NCBI GenBank assembly: GCA_000697335.1
Contig: JNEM01015336.1
Span: forward strand, 1 to 12,050
Origin: Conidiobolus incongruus B7586
Taxonomy: Eukaryota; Entomophthoromycota; Entomophthoromycetes; Entomophthorales; Conidiobolaceae
Direction: 5' to 3'
Length of the DNA stretch: 12,050 nucleotides
Both the position numbers and the translations under genes were made by a program. This document shows, one piece after another, positions 9,070 to 12,050 of the stretch. Position 1 is the first letter of the stretch. Each line of letters opens with the position of its first letter. The notes below the pieces were generated by a model that searched no databases, was not told the DNA's origin, and worked only from the letters and a program-made list of their open reading frames with translations.

Positions 9070-9545
9070 ATATTAAAAAGTTTTAACCCTTCTTTACTTG
9101 TTATTCTAATAACTAATACTTTTAATTACACTATTAAATGTTAGCTTAATTAACTTAAATTTGCAAATCTCAATATTAACTTTTTAAATTATTTTGAGAA
9201 GGGAGTAAGCATTAAAGCTTTAATATTTAAATCAATAAACCTTTATCTAGTTGTCTTTTACTTTTTTAAAATATCACTAGCAGAACTAAATTATCTAGTT
9301 TATAAACAAGAACTATTTTTTATAATAGAATATCTTAAACATTTCTGTTATTTTATATCTAAATAACTTGTTTATACCTTTATAGATTATAAATCTTTAA
9401 TATGGTTAAATAATCAACCTTATCTTTCTAAACACTAAACTTTATAGATTTAATTCCTTTAAGAATTTAATCTATATATCAATTATATTAAAGGTTAATA
9501 TAATACTCTAGCTGATCTTTTATTAAGATATATTGATTATATTTT
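9070..9545 (+). pseudogene. Element B RNase H remnant
   Basis: It follows the reverse transcriptase as expected. Family blocks visible are VFYFFKISLAELNYLVYKQE with LFFIIEYLKHF at about 9250-9345, VYTFIDYKSLIWLNNQPYLS at about 9370-9430, and EFNLYINYIKG then YNTLADLLLRYIDY at about 9460-9540. RNase H would remove the RNA strand during copying. Decayed fossil. Confidence 0.87.
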
Positions 9546-9649
9546 TATCTATATCGAATATTAAAAAAATCATATAGATTTTAGTTTTTATATAAATATC
9601 TATATCTTAAATTAAATAGCTAATCAAATCTAAATTATCTTTTGATAAT

Positions 9650-10500
9650 TTTGCTCTTTAAGTGTATAAAAACTTAAAAAAAACTAGAGAACAAAAAACC
9701 ATTATATGTTAAAAGATTTAACCTATCAGATAACCTCCTGTATTATACTAGCAAAATATACATCCCTATCATAAAATCTATTAAATTATAACTTTTTAAA
9801 TTATACCATGATTTAATAATCTTAGATTATTAAAAATAATTATATATCTTCTAAAAAATTTCTAAACATTTTTATTAATTAAAAATGCAAAAAGATATTG
9901 AAAAATATATTATTTCTTATAAATAATATCAACTCAATAAATTACTTAATTAATATCTATATAGTTACTTAAATTTTTTACCAGTCCCTATATCCTACTA
10001 GAGTAATATCACCATAAATTTTGTAGATACCTTTATGTTATCTTTAAAACTCAATTTAATTCTAATTGTTACTAATTAATTAAGTAAAATAATCCATTTG
10101 ATCTTTGTAACAAATAAAATTGATGTTTAAGTTCTATTAAAACTTTTTATTAATTATATTTTTAAATATTATAGATTTTTTAACATTATTGTAAATAATA
10201 GAGATACTAGATTCATCTTTAAATTTTAGCAAAACCTTAGAGAATTATTAGGATATAAATATAATCTCTCTATTACATAATATTAAAGTTTAGATAAACA
10301 ATTAGAAAGAATAATTCATATATTGAAAGAAGCCTTTAAATTATACCACAATTATAATATGAAAAACTAGATCAATAACTTATCTTTATTAGAATTTGCC
10401 ATAAATAATTCAGTTAACTTTTCTATAAGAATAACAATTTTCTACATAAATTATAATTAACATCCTAACTCTATCAATGTTATATCATCTTTTATAAACA
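9650..10500 (+). pseudogene. Element B integrase remnant
   Basis: A weak zinc-binding segment at about 9700-9950 is followed by the core. The core has PVPIS and ITINFVDTFMLSLKLN at about 9981-10056 and VNNRDTRFIFKF near 10190-10230. LGYKYNLSIT and then LDKQLERIIHILKEAFKLYH follow at about 10250-10352, then EFAINNSVNFS and FYINYN. This matches the DD(35)E integrase fold of Ty3/Gypsy elements that place cDNA into the genome. It is clearly distinct from the integrase of element A. Fossil with several breaks. Confidence 0.88.
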
Positions 10501-10879
10501 CTTTAACCAATTTTAATAACTTCACCACTTATATTAATTCTTTATTATCTATGGTTAAAGAAAAATCCGTAAATCTTAAGTTAAGCAAGCTTATTATTAT
10601 AACAAGAAATCCTTATCTTTCCAAAATATTCTACTTAGCTTATTAGTCCTATTTAGTTCTAAAGATATTAATCTACCTTAACATTCAAGCCATCCAAATA
10701 AAAAATTATTATTTAAATAATTAAGTCCTTATTTTATCAAGAACAAAAGTCTTAATCCTGATATATATAAACTTTATCTACCACTTAACTTGAATATATA
10801 TCTAATCTTTTATATAGATATCTTTAAACCATTTAAAAATCCTACTAAAGATTTCTTATAAAAAGAAATTTATTTTAAA

Positions 10880-11035
10880 CCACCACCTATCAACTCTAAT
10901 AATTCAAGTAATTATTTTATAATAGATAAAATTCTTAACTACAAAAAACATTATTACAAAAAACCAATATCTTGTCTAATAGCTTAAGTACCTATTAAGT
11001 AAAACTACCTGGGAAAATAAAGCTAATATCTCTTA
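10880..11035 (+). pseudogene. Element B chromodomain remnant
   Basis: At the C-terminal end of pol, DKILNYKKHYYKK is followed by short blocks resembling YLV and TTWEN. These recall the chromodomain pattern (xVExILxxRxxxxxxxYLVKWxGYxxxxxTWEP). The position, between integrase and polypurine tract, is that of chromoviruses. Sequence from 10500 to 10880 is the integrase C-terminal region and is barely readable. The domain is decayed, so this rests on short matches plus position. Confidence 0.6.
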
Positions 11036-11110
11036 TACACTTATTTACTTTAATTTTAACTTTAAATCCAAAAGATACTCTTGAAAAAAGACTTTGCTAT
11101 GTTTTAATAA

Positions 11111-11123
11111 AGTTTAAGGGGAA
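11111..11123 (+). other. Element B polypurine tract
   Basis: agtttaaggggaa ends exactly at the TG that opens the 3' LTR at 11124; its purine core is aaggggaa. Confidence 0.78.
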
Positions 11124-11443
11124 TGTCATATATCTATCTAATTAATCCATATATATTTATCTTTTATATTAATTTATCTATAATTTACCTCTTATCCTAT
11201 TTTCCCTTAAATTAATCCATTCTTATCCTAGTATAAAAGGAGAGGAAATATAATAGGGATCTATTTATCTATTTATTTATTTATTTATTTATTCATCAAT
11301 CTACCTAATTACCTAGCTATAACTTTAAGTCTTTATCAAAGATTTCCAATAAAACTTTATAATTATATATTAATCTTATAACTTACCAATAATCTAACTT
11401 AATTTAATATAATTTTCTTAATTTCTAACACTAGGATAATATA
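11124..11443 (+). repeat. Element B 3' LTR
   Basis: 320 bp, aligned end to end with 5383-5702 without a length change. It carries tataaaagg at 11232-11240 and a tttatcta/tttatt repeat at about 11260-11305. In many positions it keeps C where the 5' LTR has T, for example in the first 60 bases. The reverse also occurs, so both copies were mutated independently. Confidence 0.9.
11232..11240 (+). promoter_or_regulatory. TATA box in 3' LTR of element B
   Basis: tataaaagg at the same LTR position as tataaaggg in the 5' LTR, just upstream of the shared gagaggaaata block. Confidence 0.6.
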
Positions 11444-11448
11444 ATATT
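11444..11448 (+). repeat. Target-site duplication of element B, right copy
   Basis: atatt, the partner of acatt at 5378-5382. The sequence straight after it, aataatataagttaaacaaa, matches the T1 transposase at the corresponding point. Confidence 0.72.
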
Positions 11449-11766
11449 AATAATATAAGTTAAACAAAATTAATATTATTTTCTATTAAAATAATGTTTT
11501 TTTTTATATTATAACTTTTATTATTAAATAGTTTAAAAATAACAAGAAAATAATTATAAAGTAGCTTTATAATATATTTAAAATTAGTTAAAAAAAGTTA
11601 TTAAAGTTTTTCCTTTAATAAAAAGTTTAGATTAACTCTAAAAATATATTTAAAAGATATAATACAAGATTAACTATTCTTAATATAAAAAGTTATTTGA
11701 TTCTATACCCTATAAACTTAAAAAAGTTAGAAATATTAAAGATAGATATATTTTGTTTTGATTTTT
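11449..11766 (+). pseudogene. T2 transposase, C-terminal third (decayed)
   Basis: It continues the T2 transposase after element B. aataatataagttaaacaaa and aatattattttct match the T1 coding strand just before its QDN motif. Later aaaataacaagaaaataatt and ttagttaaaaaaagttatta also match. Relative to T1 there is a deletion of roughly 24 bp around 11555, which removes the segment that holds the third catalytic residue (SLNFNSIK in T1). The deletion independently marks T2 as inactive and accounts for part of its shorter reconstructed length. Confidence 0.8.
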
Positions 11767-11991
11767 TTATCACCAAAAACCTACAAATTTATAACTTTAT
11801 TTTAAATAAAATTATAAAAATTGATATTTTAATCAATTAATTATTAAATATCATCATTTAATGATTTAATTTATTATTAAATATATATAATTTTAATTAT
11901 TTAATTCTAGTTTATTTTATTAAATATTAATTAAGTTATTAGTAAAAATATAAGTGTTTTTGATTTTACAACTTATTTTTATAGATTAACA
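11767..11991. repeat. T2 right inverted arm
   Basis: Inner repeat at 11767-11804 (tatcaccaaaaacctacaaa, then tttataacttta). Outer repeat at about 11949-11991 (taagtgtttttgatttta, caacttatttttatag). The arm is the inverted counterpart of 2961-3176, including the tcatttaatga palindrome and the ttattagtaaaaatataagt block. It is followed by TA at 11992-11993. Confidence 0.85.
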
Positions 11992-11993
11992 TA

Positions 11994-12036
11994 TATAAGT
12001 GTTTTTGATTTTATAACTTATATTTATAGGTTAATA
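11994..12036 (-). mobile_element. T3: 43-bp end fragment of another Tc1-like copy
   Basis: It repeats the last 43 bp of T2 (11949-11991) in the same direction: tataagtgtttttgatttta, then taacttatatttataggtta. A TA follows at 12037-12038. The simplest reading is that T2 inserted at a TA 43 bp from the end of an older copy. The other part of that copy should lie left of 2828, but I cannot recognise it there. A local tandem duplication of the terminus is the alternative. The strand is assigned by analogy only. Confidence 0.6.
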
Positions 12037-12050
12037 TATATTATATAATA

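Larger units (their letters stand above)
5383..11443 (+). mobile_element. Ty3/Gypsy chromovirus B, complete length, decayed
   Basis: A 6,061-bp LTR retrotransposon with both LTRs, a leader and a polypurine tract. Remnants of gag, protease, reverse transcriptase, RNase H, integrase and a chromodomain occur in Ty3/Gypsy order. It is inserted in the transposase gene of T2 and flanked by 5-bp duplications. It is whole in length but heavily broken, with dozens of interruptions, and is a fossil. The LTRs differ at roughly 40 of 320 positions by eye, mostly C/T or G/A. RIP-like mutation makes that unusable as a molecular clock. I recognise no clear primer-binding site after the 5' LTR. Confidence 0.92.
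2828..11991 (+). mobile_element. T2: Tc1-like transposon split by two insertions
   Basis: The outer transposon of the nest, transposase on the plus strand. Its pieces are 2828-2960, about 4531-5382 and 11449-11991. The first piece matches the reverse complement of the 5' arm of T1. The last matches the reverse complement of the 3' arm of T1 over some 220 bp. The middle piece begins where the T1 insertion ends and continues the arm into the inner repeat (4584-4620) and the transposase. Subtracting T1, element B and their target duplications leaves about 1,528 bp, close to the 1,568 bp of T1. A TA follows the right end (11992-11993). On the left the preceding bases are TT, so that duplication is not preserved or my edge is slightly off. 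Confidence 0.85.

Noticed and set aside
1-12050. Mitochondrial or plastid DNA, suggested by the extreme AT content
   Set aside because: No organelle genes, tRNAs or rRNAs are present. The content is nuclear-type LTR and Tc1-like elements with CpG loss.
1-12050. A new defence, toxin or other host-encoded system
   Set aside because: I looked on both strands for non-transposon protein motifs and intact frames and found none. All readable protein belongs to Ty3/Gypsy or Tc1-like elements.

Overview
The window is an AT-rich, gene-free repeat island, most probably from a filamentous ascomycete fungus. I see no host gene, tRNA or rRNA. The DNA is almost all A and T. CpG is nearly gone: I noticed only two, near 9555 and 10568. 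Copies of the same element differ mainly by C/T and G/A changes. That pattern fits repeat-induced point mutation (RIP) or a similar fungal process. The elements are chromodomain Ty3/Gypsy retrotransposons and Tc1-like DNA transposons, as in fungal AT-isochores. The host assignment is inferred.

Layout. 1-1779 is the 3' part of a Ty3/Gypsy chromovirus (element A): integrase, chromodomain, polypurine tract and 3' LTR. 1780-1928 is AT-rich remnant. 1929-2146 is the 5' arm of a divergent Tc1-like element (T4). 2149-2827 is low-complexity AT DNA with nothing recognised. 2828-11991 is one Tc1-like transposon (T2) split into three pieces by two later insertions. The first insertion is a complete sister copy (T1, 2961-4528, minus strand), flanked by TA. 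The second is a complete-length but decayed chromovirus (element B, 5383-11443), flanked by acatt/atatt, with two 320-bp LTRs. T2 itself appears to sit in a 43-bp remnant of another Tc1-like end (T3, 11994-12036).

Removing the two insertions and their duplications leaves T2 at about 1.53 kb, against 1,568 bp for T1, which supports the nesting model. The Tc1-like family has arms of about 220 bp. Each arm carries an outer and an inner repeat sharing the core AGTTATAAA, an IR/DR layout like that of some animal Tc1 elements. The T1 transposase keeps exact DD34E spacing, but its first and third catalytic codons have changed by single G-to-A steps. Every element here is inactive. The window records successive insertion followed by mutational silencing.
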